From: Setaria digitata | Lineage: Eukaryota; Nematoda; Chromadorea; Rhabditida; Setariidae | Direction of reading: 5' to 3' | DNA length: 64,000 nt | Assembly: GCA_003640385.1 (NCBI GenBank) | Contig: RCAB01000003.1 | Span: 186,001-250,000, forward strand | Shown: piece by piece, positions 27,304-39,280 of the stretch | Position numbering within the stretch: the first letter of the stretch is position 1 | How the letters are laid out: every line of letters begins with the position of its first letter | Notes under the pieces: model-generated | Databases searched by the model: none | What the model saw: the letters and a program-made list of their open reading frames with translations, nothing else | Told to the model about the DNA's origin: nothing | Translations under genes and position numbers: made by a program

Positions 27304-28706
27304 ATCCTAAATGTCAACGACTTATTTTGCTATCCAGATTAGAATTTCAATTTTGTTAACTGATTGTGTTAGCTTCTCAATGAAAACATAATTTTTTTTA
27401 AAATCAAGTCACCAATAAGATACCAGTAATAACCATTCCACTGTTTTTTTTTTTTCTACAAACTTTGCATAGAGATGTTTTTGTAGATGCCAGGTAGGCT
27501 ACAGAGCGTCTTACTGTGGTACCAACTTACTGATCAAAGTACATCATCACAGTTCTACCATAGCTATCTCACTTCTTCCCTTTCTTTGGTTGCAATTGCA
27601 ATGGACGCATGAATATCAAATGCCACGTCTACTAGTCATTCCAAACTAAGTTCCTTTCACAAATAATGCAGGATATTACTAAAATCTTTAATTTCGTAGC
27701 ATGCTGCTTCATTTCCTTTTTTAATATCCTACATCTGCAATCACAGATCAGCTGAGACCAAACGTCCTGACGAATTTCAACTGATACGAATGGACTTCAA
27801 CCAGTAGTCTGTTCGAAACTTCGTAAAATTTAATTTATACCTAGATGAACTAACAATCGTAAGTGGAAATTTCCTCTAACTCGACTCGTGGTTGTGGAGG
27901 GGGAGAAATCATGCTTCTTGTACCGCAACTAACTTCAACCTAACGGCACAATGAAACCGACATCTAGATAGTCAAGACTAACACAACACCCACGCTCACA
28001 AATGCAGCGCACGTTTTCACAGTGGACGTTACTCATAGCACGGGTCTGAAGATGATTCGCCAAGTGTAGGTGTGGTTGTATGAGCGTGCTTTCGAGACTG
28101 CAGCTGAGGGCTTAGATGGCTTGGCCGAGATTGAGCCGACTGCTGCACTAACAATAGTTAATGAGGGAGGAAAAGTTACAAAGCAAGTGATTTTTATTAA
28201 GAAATAGTATGTCAGTTATTATTTGTTGCATAAATTAGTGCGGCCTGAGAGAAATACATCGTTGGGAAGCAAAATGTTTCCGGAATACAGGAGTATTCAC
28301 AATTGTAAAGACTGGACAGAAGAAAGTAAGCCTAGGCGAGCTGACGTTGGCAGAAGGACCACAACACAAATACTTGTCTATTTATACTCCTCTTTCAATA
28401 TGTAATGTGGTTGTCACTCTAAACAACATGCTGCATCAAAGATGATATAACTAAACATTCTTTATTTGTGCCAAACAAATAATTTGAGCTAAAGTTTTCT
28501 TTGCATATTTAGATATTTAATCTAAATAAACTGCACAGAAATGAACAAATGCTGACAACACTTTCCAACGTCCTTACATCAGTGATTTCGCGTCTGTTTG
28601 GCAGATCAGTGTTCAAATCGTTGACTATTGGATGTCTCCCTTACAGTAAACATTGTCACCAGATGAACAAACGTTATATTTAGTTTCCTGGAATTTTAAT
28701 CGTGGT
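27304..28706. other. Intergenic region between targeting ATPase and deubiquitinase
   Basis: About 1.4 kb, with the promoter side of the ATPase gene and the 3' flank of the deubiquitinase. The part near 28.0-28.15 kb is less AT-rich than its surroundings. I looked for tRNA-like A and B boxes and found none. The open frame at 28223-28405 has no support. Confidence 0.5.
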
Positions 28707-31700
28707 TTAAAACGGATGAGGAAGGTTTTGAAAAACAGAGCTCGTTAAAAAATTAGTCTGGATTTTTTTGTATTTTAAGGAAAAAAAGTTTGAGATTAAG
28801 AGGGAAAGAGTACCAGTGACGTAAAAAAATATGTAGCCGTCTTTGATACATTCAGAAATAACATTCGCTTCTGTCTTTTCTTCAACATGATTATCGTCGA
28901 AATGGATCCACAAATTTTTGTTTGGATTTCTTACATCACATACATAATGACCTGAATATTCGTCGTCATTAACAGTTTAGTCCTATTCGATTTTTTTTTT
29001 TTGGAATGGCTGTTGAATAGTGAAACAATTTTCAAAGCTGCACAGGAAACTATGACTGTTTTGAGTTTAGCATACTTTTCTGTTCAAAAAGATTTCTTCC
29101 TTCTGATTTTAGGATACTGTTTTAATTGTTTGTTCTCTTGAGGAAAAGATAAACCAAGCGCTACTCAATGCATTAATGAGTTATTCAGGTACCACTTCAT
29201 ACCACTTCTGCTAATTATAAAGTGATAACTAACCGTTACTTGGGCTAATACCTTTATGACTGATAACTGCATCGAGATGGTAGTCAAATACTGCACCATT
29301 CTGTAAAAATTGAACATAACGAGCATGAGCAGATAAAGTGACTATGTTTAAGATTTTAAAATTTTAAAATAAAAGAGTTCTGCATAACAACTGTTAGTTT
29401 AGCTATTCAGGTCAGCATACCGAGACAATGTCTAGAATTGGTTTGTAATGAAAATCTTCATTGATAAGAAAGATGGCATCCTTCCCGCTGTCACATTTTT
29501 GGATCGGTAGTTCTGTAAGACAGCAAAAATGGAAGGTCATTAAGTCTAAAAAATCGGTTTTGAAAACAATAATACAGTCACTGATTAAACGAACAGTGTG
29601 AGTTCCATGGCTAATCGCAACAAATATAAGCGCATCGCGGACTCCATAAAAATTTTTAGATTTATCAAGAAGTTATCAACGGGGATGTACAACAAAACTT
29701 GCATTCCAAGAAGCTTATATGAGAAAAATAAAAAAAAAATAAAAATAAAAACGAAGATAAGGAACTCACCATAGGATTTGCCATCCCTTCCAACTTTATA
29801 CAGCGGCCTATATCGCAGCCATTTACCATTCAAAAAGGTCCAAATTTCAGCATCTAATAGGGCAGCAAGAGCGAGAAGTTCGACCTCTGTAGCCCACTCC
29901 CCATCATTTGTCATTTTTTCGACATGCTCCTTCCAGTCAGCTGGTGAAAAATGGTTCGCTTCGCGCAAGTGATGATCATACTTCTCTTCAAATTTCACTA
30001 CCTTGAAATTACAGTTACTAGTTCGCTTATAATTAATTAAAATCATCCTGCAAATACAAAACAAGACTAATTACGCTTTTTCTAACGATTAAGTGCTCCT
30101 CATCACTCCCCGACAGGTATAGCGCTATCGACCGAAACAGACAGTTTCCGTCGGCCAGAACAGGAGCAACATTTGAAGGCACACTTTTCCAGAAAAGAGG
30201 TTTTGGTTCTTGCCTGCAAAAAAGTATTTCACTGGCTCTTACATTTATTATCTTACATTTCCCGTACAATAATCAGTAGTCGCTTTAAGATGCTGCGATA
30301 AGTAAAATTATTTGAAATTTGTAAAAATCTCAAAATATGTACCGGGTTGCTGGAAAATGACAGCGGATATTTAATTCTGCACAACTGCGCTCACGAAAAT
30401 CAGGCCGAGGCAAGCAGAATAACGTTAAATAATTCATTCTCTAGAAAAGTTGAAAAAACGGAGTTAAGAATAGGATTATAAACTCTTGTTAGAGCGCTTA
30501 TAGTAAGAGGTGATAGTTTTTCATGATTCATGTTTTCAAATAGAAAGAAACGATTTTGACTCAAGGAAAAATGTAAAGAAAAAGAAAAAAGAGGAACTTC
30601 ATCAGTATTGAAATCACAAGNTAAACTCTTGTTAGAGCGCTTATAGTAAGAGGTGATAGTTTTTCATGATCCATGTTTTCAAATAGAAAGAAACGATTTT
30701 GACTCAAGAAAAAATGTAAAGAAAAAGAAAAAAGAGGAACTTCATCAGTATTGAAATCACAAGCGATGACTGAAGATTTTAACGGTTTTGTTATTTTTCT
30801 TGGAAACTTTCTGTCATCACATTGTCCAGGTTCCTCAACTCTTTCCAATGCATCCTTTATAGCAGTTTGTTTAGCATTTTTTTTTACCTGAAAAGAAAAG
30901 ATTACTGTAAGTTTTCCGAATATTTTAGAGACGTTTATGGCAAATTTTGCTAAAAATTACAGAGATTTTGAAATTCAGTCATTCTTTCTAACCAAAAATA
31001 GAATAATCGAAAGTAATTTGAATTTTTTTTCTCCTTCTTGTATTTTAGTAAAAGATTCTTTAATTCGTTGTTTCACTGTATAAATTAATAGATTAAATGA
31101 AAAATTTCAGATGAACTTGGAGACTTACATTGTCTGAACTACTCCAGCTGTTTGAAACTAAGTCTTCTGGAGGTGTTTCCGAGACAAACGACACTTCATC
31201 ACAACTGCCACTGCTTACAGGAAGAGAGCTGGTAAAACTATTTCTGAACATAGGATGCTCACTGTTCCAAGAAATTAAACGAATACACATTGAAAGCTTC
31301 ACGGCATCTTTCAGTTTTCTTTGCCTTCTTGATGAGGACTGCTTGAAATCATACCGCTTCAAAAATATTATCAAGCACCTAAAATATGTTGTCTTTGGAA
31401 TAAGCAAGGAACTATAACATAGTGGAAAATAACATCGTAGAAATGGTCATTTAAGCTGAAACGGTAGTAAAACTTAGAACATAGTTAGAGCTCTTCATTT
31501 CCTCCGTTAATGAGCCATGTAACAGATAAGCTGCTCTAGTTCTGTAAATCAATTCATAAATCAAGGGAGGCAAATCAATATGATTCCATGGTAGCATCAT
31601 GGTAGTATCCTGGCTCATTCAACAACCACCATTTTTCAAAAATAAAAATTCCGTGTTAAGGTTGACTTCCACATGAAGACTCCGGAAGGGGCAGGATACC

Positions 31701-34700
31701 TTGAAATAACGGTGCTGGAAAGAAGTATGAGTTCTATGGATAACACATACTTCGGAAGAGTTTGGAATTCATGACTCATCGTAGCGTATCTTTCGTTGCA
31801 ACGAGGACACATATGCTCAACCACTTCACTTTTTAAACAATTTTCCAGCAGCATTTGTAGTGAAGGTGACTCATTACTGCAAATTTTAAGCAGAATGCGA
31901 ATGCAGAGTGTAAAGTATTTGCAAATTATACCGAGGGATTTTTGATTTCAAGAAATTTAAAAGAAAACAAGAAGAAACTTCCACACGAAACTTACACTTC
32001 ATACACGATTTGTATTGGTAGAAAGACTCCTTTTTCGCAAGTTACTTGACCAGTGCCACATCTGCAAGTATTATATCATCATTTTAAACCAGCATTTCTT
32101 CAGTCAAACACTAAAAATTATACAGATTTCCCATAGAAGCAAACGTTCGACAAGAAACCTGAAATAAAGATTGTGAAAGTAAAATTTTATTGTTAGAAAA
32201 TTCATAAAATCTTTAGAAATATCAGTTTTAATCGGATCTTTGTAGAAAATGAAATTAATGGGAAGAAGATGCAGAATGTACCGAAATTTCAAAAAAAGTT
32301 TTGCCAATTTTTGCACAGAAAGGTTTCATTACGAACAGCTTTGCATCCAAGAAACTGATCATTTACGTGGAACAAGCGATGTGAAAATAGAAACGCTAAC
32401 TTATTGCACGTAAGCTCGTGCTTTAGTTCGAAACCGAAAATTGAAGAAAGAGATATTATTGACTCGACTAGATCATTTTGCCCGCCACCTGTACTGCTCG
32501 CAATTGATTTTAATTCGGAGTCTATTTTGTCCAATATAATTGTTAAAAATTCTTGCGCATCCTGTAATTAGTATTTCGAGCACTAAGACCGTTTAGGATC
32601 AGAAAACTGATTCTTTCATTTCTTTTACATTAATTAACCAGTCTACTTTCCACTTACGTTCATTTTGCTCAATTAGCAAACTAAAGAAAGACCATTAACT
32701 GAATATGAAAATCAAAAAATCAAATAAGGTGCCTCTTGTTCGGTCATTTCGAATCTCTTGTCATCTAAAAATTTAAAGACATTTTCCAACAAACACCGTT
32801 TTTTAGCGACGACAGCTTTCTGATAACTTTTCCGTAATGTTTTTAGAGCACTGAAAAAAAAAAAAAAAATGTTTGAAGAAACTATCAAACACTATTTTAA
32901 ATTTAGATGAATGTTAGAAAACCCTGAACGATGATTATATAAAGAATATTAGCTTGTCTTTATATGTTAGAATTGCTCTATATGGCATAGGAGGTTCTTC
33001 AGAAAACGATTGACAATGCCGAGCAATTATCAGGTATAATCGTCGGTTAGCAATTTGGATTTGATGGTCCTCGATACTACTCAATACTTTCACTCCTATT
33101 TCATGGTAGAATATTCATGGCGATTTTCGAAAGCAAGCAGCAAGTAAATGGCAGTCCGTAAAAGAAAACAACCTCAAAACGGTGCACTGTTGTGTTTCTG
33201 GTACGACATTTAACAGATCTTTAAATGCTTCAACATGAAATAGTCCTTGTAAGACAGCATTCATATAACATGAATTTCCAAGATTCAAAAATCTGAAAGG
33301 ATCCCTAAATTAAACGACAATATGAATGAATGAAGATATAATAGAACCAGATTTAATTCATATTTGCGCTTACAAATGCTGCTTAAAACTATTTACGTTT
33401 GCAATAACCGAAATTTAATATTTCGAACCTTTATGACAGCTCATCGAACTCACCTGAAGTTTACAAGAACTACCGTTTCTTCTAATTTAAATTCTAATTA
33501 TGTGGTTTAACTTATCCATGATTTAAAAAGTAACGAATGAGTATCTATGCTTGATTTTTGCTTTTCCGTTAAAAGACTTCCTCAACATAACTGTTTCTGT
33601 TATTACCCTTTGGGTGAGACTGAATCTGTTCCAGCTGATAGCCGTTCGAAACTCATTGATAGGTCAGGTGCAGTTTGTTTGCTACGGAGACACACAAAAC
33701 CATCGTCCGAATTGCTGTTTTTCCTTCTCGGACTGTTGCTTTTTTGAAATACGCTGTTTACCTTTGGCATTCTGTCTTTTCCCAAAGATTCACTTGGGTA
33801 ATGATTAGCAATAGGACGAGATAATATGTCGCTATCATTCTTCTGAGGTTCATTAGTAAGTTTTTTGCTGGGAGAACAATGACAAATATTACTGTACGTA
33901 ATGGGTTTTCTTTTCTGACTGCAGTTTTTTGCAGGCAGTGAGTTGTCCTTCTTGATATTCTTCCATTTAGTCGGCTTGCTAGAATAAAGGAAGCTGTTGA
34001 AATTTGTTATGCAGTGCTTATTAATGGTCCATTATGACGGAATAAAAATGGAAGTTTTCATTTCACAATGATTTGAAAAACTGCTAATTGAGCAGTGGTC
34101 ACTACGCTTTAAAAAGATATGATACTTTGTGATGCAAAGAAAAGACAGTCTGTTTTGTGGAGGTGTGAAGAAAGCATACCCGTTGTCATAAGCTTGTCGT
34201 GCCACACTGATCTGCTGGAATGTCGGAGGCTGCTTGACCAATGTCTGCTTCTGGACAACTGATTCCTGTCGTACAGCCGATTTCGTGCCACCAAAAAGTG
34301 CAACGAGAATTAACAAAGCATTGTCTTTAAGAAATGAAATACAATAGCGAACTAGAGAGCCCAAAGCCAAATTTGTGGCAACAAAAAAAACTGGAATATG
34401 TCAGTGCAATCAAAAATACGTGTGAATTGTGACATGTTCCCAATCCACTGTTGTCTACACTCACACAACAAAAGATTCTCTCCATTCTTAAGAGCCAACT
34501 TATGGGTTTCTGTTGAAGATAGCGAAAAGCGTAATAAATTGTATGACAGTCTTTGAATCTTTCAGGCTTTATCAACACATGCTCGTTACATTCAATGCCT
34601 GATTTAAGTCTGCAGATTCGAAATACCAAGTTGCTTGAATCTTCAGCTCGTTCTAGGCCAGCTATTTGAATGCATTCCTGAATTTAACATAATGAAAGCA

Positions 34701-35062
34701 CACCATGATTACTGCTTAAAATTGGATCTCACTACAGCAGCACGTTTGAATTTTAGCACGAACCTGTAGGAAGGAATGAATCTGGAGAGGAAGCATCCAA
34801 TTAAACGAAGAAAAGGGAAAAAACCGACTCTTATTAGACGTCCCTCTCCGTTTTCCATGTAAAATATCCGCAGCGAACTTCCGTCACCATCGTTGTACAG
34901 CTCAACAAAGCCCGGATGCAGGTTGTTCCGCAGCAGCACCTCATCCTCCTCCACATTTATCTTCAACTGATTTGCATTGTCACATACTTTCTTGTCCGAT
35001 TTCATAGATTGAAAAATGAAATCTCTTACCGATACTGGCCATTTTGTGAGATATAGAACCAT
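28707..35062 (-). CDS. Double deubiquitinase: USP37-like USP domain with an OTU domain inserted in it
   Basis: Sixteen exons, about 871 aa: 34829-35062, 34465-34677, 34180-34265, 33607-33978, 33170-33292, 32733-32850, 32401-32561, 31996-32061, 31745-31876, 31129-31378, about 30784-30887, 30075-30213, 29770-30001, 29421-29512, 29252-29300 and 28707-28951. Order of parts: a PH-like N-terminal domain as in USP37 (LIKPERFKDC, YAFRYLQQ), a Ser/Lys-rich linker, the USP Cys box (GFLNLGNSCYMNAVLQGLF), QEDAQEFL, a CNKC/CPRC zinc ribbon, LIIFLKRYDF, then a complete OTU domain (LADGNCLFRSIA with the catalytic Cys; INEDFHYKPIL with the His), and finally the USP His box (ISHKGHYVCDV, WIHFDD). C. elegans DUO proteins combine USP and OTU domains. 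Uncertain points: the start (in-frame ATGs also at 35164 and 35188), the donor at 30784, and the last few residues, because a donor within exon 16 could end the protein soon after FFYVT. Confidence 0.87.
30479..30763. repeat. 142-base tandem duplication around a single N: probable assembly artefact
   Basis: 30479-30620 and 30622-30763 are the same 142 bases with two substitutions, separated by one N at 30621. Two near-identical copies abutting a one-base gap are the usual mark of two alleles or overlapping contigs joined end to end. In the model above it falls in the intron before the OTU exons, so it should not change the protein, but it obscures the donor of the neighbouring exon. Confidence 0.85.
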
Positions 35063-35199
35063 GTCATGTGGTTGGTCGTGAACTGGATGACCACTGCTAA
35101 ATTTATTCAAGATTGATTCATATGACACAACAACTAGAACAATAAAAACGTGCTTGATGCGCATAGTGTTATTGGCAGCTCCTACCAAGTGTAGGGTCG

Positions 35200-38100
35200 T
35201 GAGTTTCGGGTATAAGTAGGTGCGATTACTTCTGGTATTTCTCGGTAAGCTCAGGCTGTTTGAAGTCCCTACTCCTAATGCTTGAGTATCTTAAGTACCA
35301 CTTCCCAGACCACGGTAACCAGAGATCAATAACCGAGCCTTCCATAAGGCAGTCATGCTATGCTAGAAATGCTTCCGTACTTCCTCGCCCAAAAAAGTTC
35401 TTGCGATTCCCCAGAACTTCCCATACCCAATGAAGAGTATAAGCAGCCATCTCAGAAGCGTATTCCTCTGTTCTCAGCACCTGGAATCTCCCAGACCTTC
35501 TAATTCACTAGCGAGTGACAGAAGTATCGCATTGCTTACGTAAGTCAACCGGGAGAAAACCGCCTGCCTACTCGCACCGAAAGATAGGATAACCACCATT
35601 TTCTCCTGCATCGAGATAAGATAACTACCGTTCATCTCATTCTCCGTCTTTTTCCTTCTTTTCCACGTCCATCCGAATCAAACAATCCTGCCTTAATTTG
35701 CATAATGATCACATTGAACTGCACTGCATGCTACACACCACGAAAATTCTGTACTGGATTACCGCGAAGGCCCTCTGCGATGTTGGAAAGTTCCTCATCG
35801 GTAACATACTGAATAGCCATTTTTATCCTCAAAACAATTCTTGCTAGTTCTGGCACAGCGTTGTAACTCTCGAGATCTTCGAGTTTCTAGTCAGGAAGTA
35901 GAAGGGATAAAAACATTCTGTAATTTTAGTTTTTAGATGATTTAAGTCATGATTTTCATAAATTTTACTGGATATTGATGATCAGAATTAAGCAGTCGGC
36001 AGGGTGGGGAGGTTTGCACTGCAAAGATAAGTTGTCACCTATTCCAAACAACAATTGATGGGGAATGCACCGAGGATAGCATGAATTTCATTTGGTGCCA
36101 GATTGGGGCACATTCATATTATATTAATAGAATGTATGGTTGCACTACGATGTTTCGTCAGTATCGCGTGACATTTGACCTGTTTACTAAATGGAACTGT
36201 AAACGTGCAATACTGGGATTTCCTGAATTTAAACAGCCCTTTGCAAATTAGCAAGATTTATTTGTATCAGATTTGTAGTCGAAGTTCATAAAGGAAAGAA
36301 GAGACAAGTAATACTTTCAGCAGTCCTTTATAAAAGGGCGGTTTGAGCTTGACTTTGCACGCTAGACTTATATAACCAAAGTGATCGCCATTTATCATTG
36401 AAGTTTTTCCCAGTACATCGTACACTCTTTTACTTTACACTGCATTTCAGTTGCTAGTGTTTTGAATGACCATTCATATTTATGCAAAAATTACGGTACT
36501 TTGATTCCTACTTTTCGACCGTTTGATTAACTTCGAGCAGTTGCAAAATTTTGAAGCAGAAGATTGTCCGCCACCTTTGCTTCAAATATCACTCAAAGGA
36601 CCTACTGCATATGGCTTCGATAGAGAAACTTAGGCTGAAAAGTTCTATACAGTATTTTATGAATTGCTGAAGTACTTTTAGAGTACACAAGAAGTATCCT
36701 TAGCCAGTCCCTAAAATTCCTAATTTCAGAAATCGACAGATATAAGTCAGAAAGAAAACAGAAAAATTAAATGGTTTTCCCATTAAGCTATCAATTAGTA
36801 AATCCGCTTTACTTTGATTTTTGTAGATTAGTATGCAAAGATCAAAGATTTGTTATCTCCTTAAAGTCTGTTCTTTCGAAAGTTAATGAAAATTTACTGC
36901 TGTCAAAAAATTGTGGGATTCCTTCTCTCAAAAGTGAAGAAAAAAACAAAAAGAAAATGGCTTGAAATATCAAGAAAAATGAAGCTATCAGGCTTTGGTA
37001 CTCAATAATGCTTTGTATAACTTCTTTCACTTTTTCAGAAATTACTTGCTGAGAAGGTGACCACAGATACCGAATGATATCTTCATGGCATGTTTTGTTT
37101 TTGTAACATTATTTATCGTCTAACAAAATTGGAGCCATAAAAATTAGATCTGATATTAAACTTTGAGTAGAAAGTGCTGCTTAAACTTGTTGCACAGATT
37201 TATTGAAATTTTGAAGGAACTTTTAAGGAAAATACATGAGCAGACGAAGTGTGGTTACTTGTAAAAATTTCTGCTGCTTTTTGAAATCATTTTTTTGGAA
37301 GCTAATTCATGAAGTAATGATTTATTAGCAGTGTATAGTTATATTACACTGATAGTGCAGAAAGAGAAACGATGCTATTCATTTTTCGAATTATATAAAA
37401 CAAATATTGAATTTACTTCTATATTTCTTTAGCATATAAATAAATGAAACATTCGTCGATTTTGACTTCAGAAAAACGATTGTTAGTGTCTAACAGACTG
37501 ATCTTACCGGGATTTAAAATATTAAACACAATGAAATTTAGAAATATAGACTACTTACTTACAATTACCTAAAAATGCAGATGTTGCACAGCATTGTAGA
37601 TCGCCTCTGTCCTCGTTATTCCTTTTTCTGCATTTAGAAAGTAAGACATTTAAAATATAAAGTACAACGAACAGATTTACTTTTGGAGTTCGGTTTACTG
37701 ATATGTTAATTCATCAAATACTGCTTATCCCCAAGCTCTATGTAACAAACTTTTGCTATCTTGGAGATTATACATGTTTATAGCAGAAAATTATTAGACT
37801 CAATAATTTTTCACACTATTTTTACAAAACGTCATTAACGCAGATAAGGCAATTTTGGTTATTTTCAAAAAACTTGATTAAACTGTGCAAATTTACAACT
37901 TCATTGCAATTGCAAATCTTCAGCAGAAATCGCCTATAGGATAAAAACCTCACAGTTCGAGATCTTCAACATCTTCAACTAAACTGTAATAAAGTCTTTA
38001 ACAATTTTTTTTTCTGCCTTAATTGATATGGATTACCAAATCAGAAATTTTATTGCTTTATTCCTGAGATGCTGCTAGTACAACATTGCATATTCATGAC

Positions 38101-39280
38101 TTATTTCAATGGCTTGATAGTAATCACCTGATTAGCAAGCAGAATAATTTTAGTAGCAATTTTCAACTATTTAAATTAATTGAAAGCAGAAGAAAAGCCA
38201 ATAAAAACACAATATTTGCATCTTGGTTAGGCATTATTTTGGTTTCTTATACGTTAAAAGTGTCCTTGAAACTTCTTCATAACATATAAGAATGGAACTT
38301 TAAAAATACAAGAATTTCAATCACCCTTTTCCGTTTAATGCCCTTTAAGACCAATTGTTTTTGATTCAGGAGTTTCAAGAGACATTACGACACAGTTATG
38401 GTGAACTACTTTCTTCAAGTCTGTGTTTCCAAAGCTTATTTCTAATAAGACTGAAAAGCTAACAGATTTTCACCTGAAAATTTTTTGCTTTTCTCAGAAT
38501 CTTCAGAGCTCATACTGAAGACAGTTAAGTTTCCATTCTTACTGCAAAAATTTGGCATTTTTTTATCAATAATCAATGACAAGATTTATATATTTTTATC
38601 CATTATTAGAGAACCAGTCATATTACTGTAGAAGGAACTTAAAATATACACAAATAGAAATTTTCTTTCCAAATACTGATTTTACACAAACGGAGTGTTT
38701 AGACTCTTAGATTAGAATGTAAACTTCCTTTAGTTTCTTAACAAAATTTGTTGAGAAAAGGTAAAGAGAAAAAAGGAAGACTCGTGCATTTCAGCTGTTA
38801 GCAATGAACATTTCTGGAAAGTAATCCAACCGTAAAGGAAACAAATTACAGAGAGAAAAAAAAGAACAAATGGACTGTAATGGCATCATGTTAGTATTGA
38901 ATTATTCCTATAATAAACTTGTTGTCACAGCATTTTTAAGCTCCGTATTGTATGAGCAAATAAGAAGCTCCTTCGCTTTGAAGTTCCTGGATTCTGTATA
39001 CCCTTTAGATTACGAAATTATTTCACTTAGTTCTTTTGGCTATTTTTGTTATCTATCAAACGGTCAACTTCCTCTCTAATCCATTATATTAGCAGAATCC
39101 TGAACTGTAAGCATCGACAAAAGTGTCGAAAAGAAAACACATATCACTTCAATGGGAGAAATCAGGAAAGAAATGGTCTGTATGTAATTTAAAATTAATC
39201 GATCATTCACATCACAATCTCGACAAGTTTCGTCCGTTGTTAAGCCGAAGGCGTAGAAGGCCTGAAAAACGAGCTTTCCA
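35200..39280. other. Intergenic region upstream of the deubiquitinase
   Basis: About 4 kb. The first 0.9 kb is relatively GC-rich and is the likely promoter region of the deubiquitinase. The remainder is AT-rich. The plus-strand open frame 36771-36965 begins near a TTTTTGTAG acceptor but has no partner exon or recognisable domain; nothing else stands out. Confidence 0.45.

Noticed and set aside
28020..28150. GC-richer stretch considered as a structured RNA gene
   Set aside because: No tRNA boxes, snRNA motif or convincing stem arrangement could be found by eye.
34709..35188. Apparent signal-like hydrophobic N-terminus (FIVLVVV) before the deubiquitinase
   Set aside because: A secreted deubiquitinase is implausible; the stretch lies upstream of the PH-like domain and is more likely leader or intron sequence. 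The start at 35062 was preferred, with low certainty.
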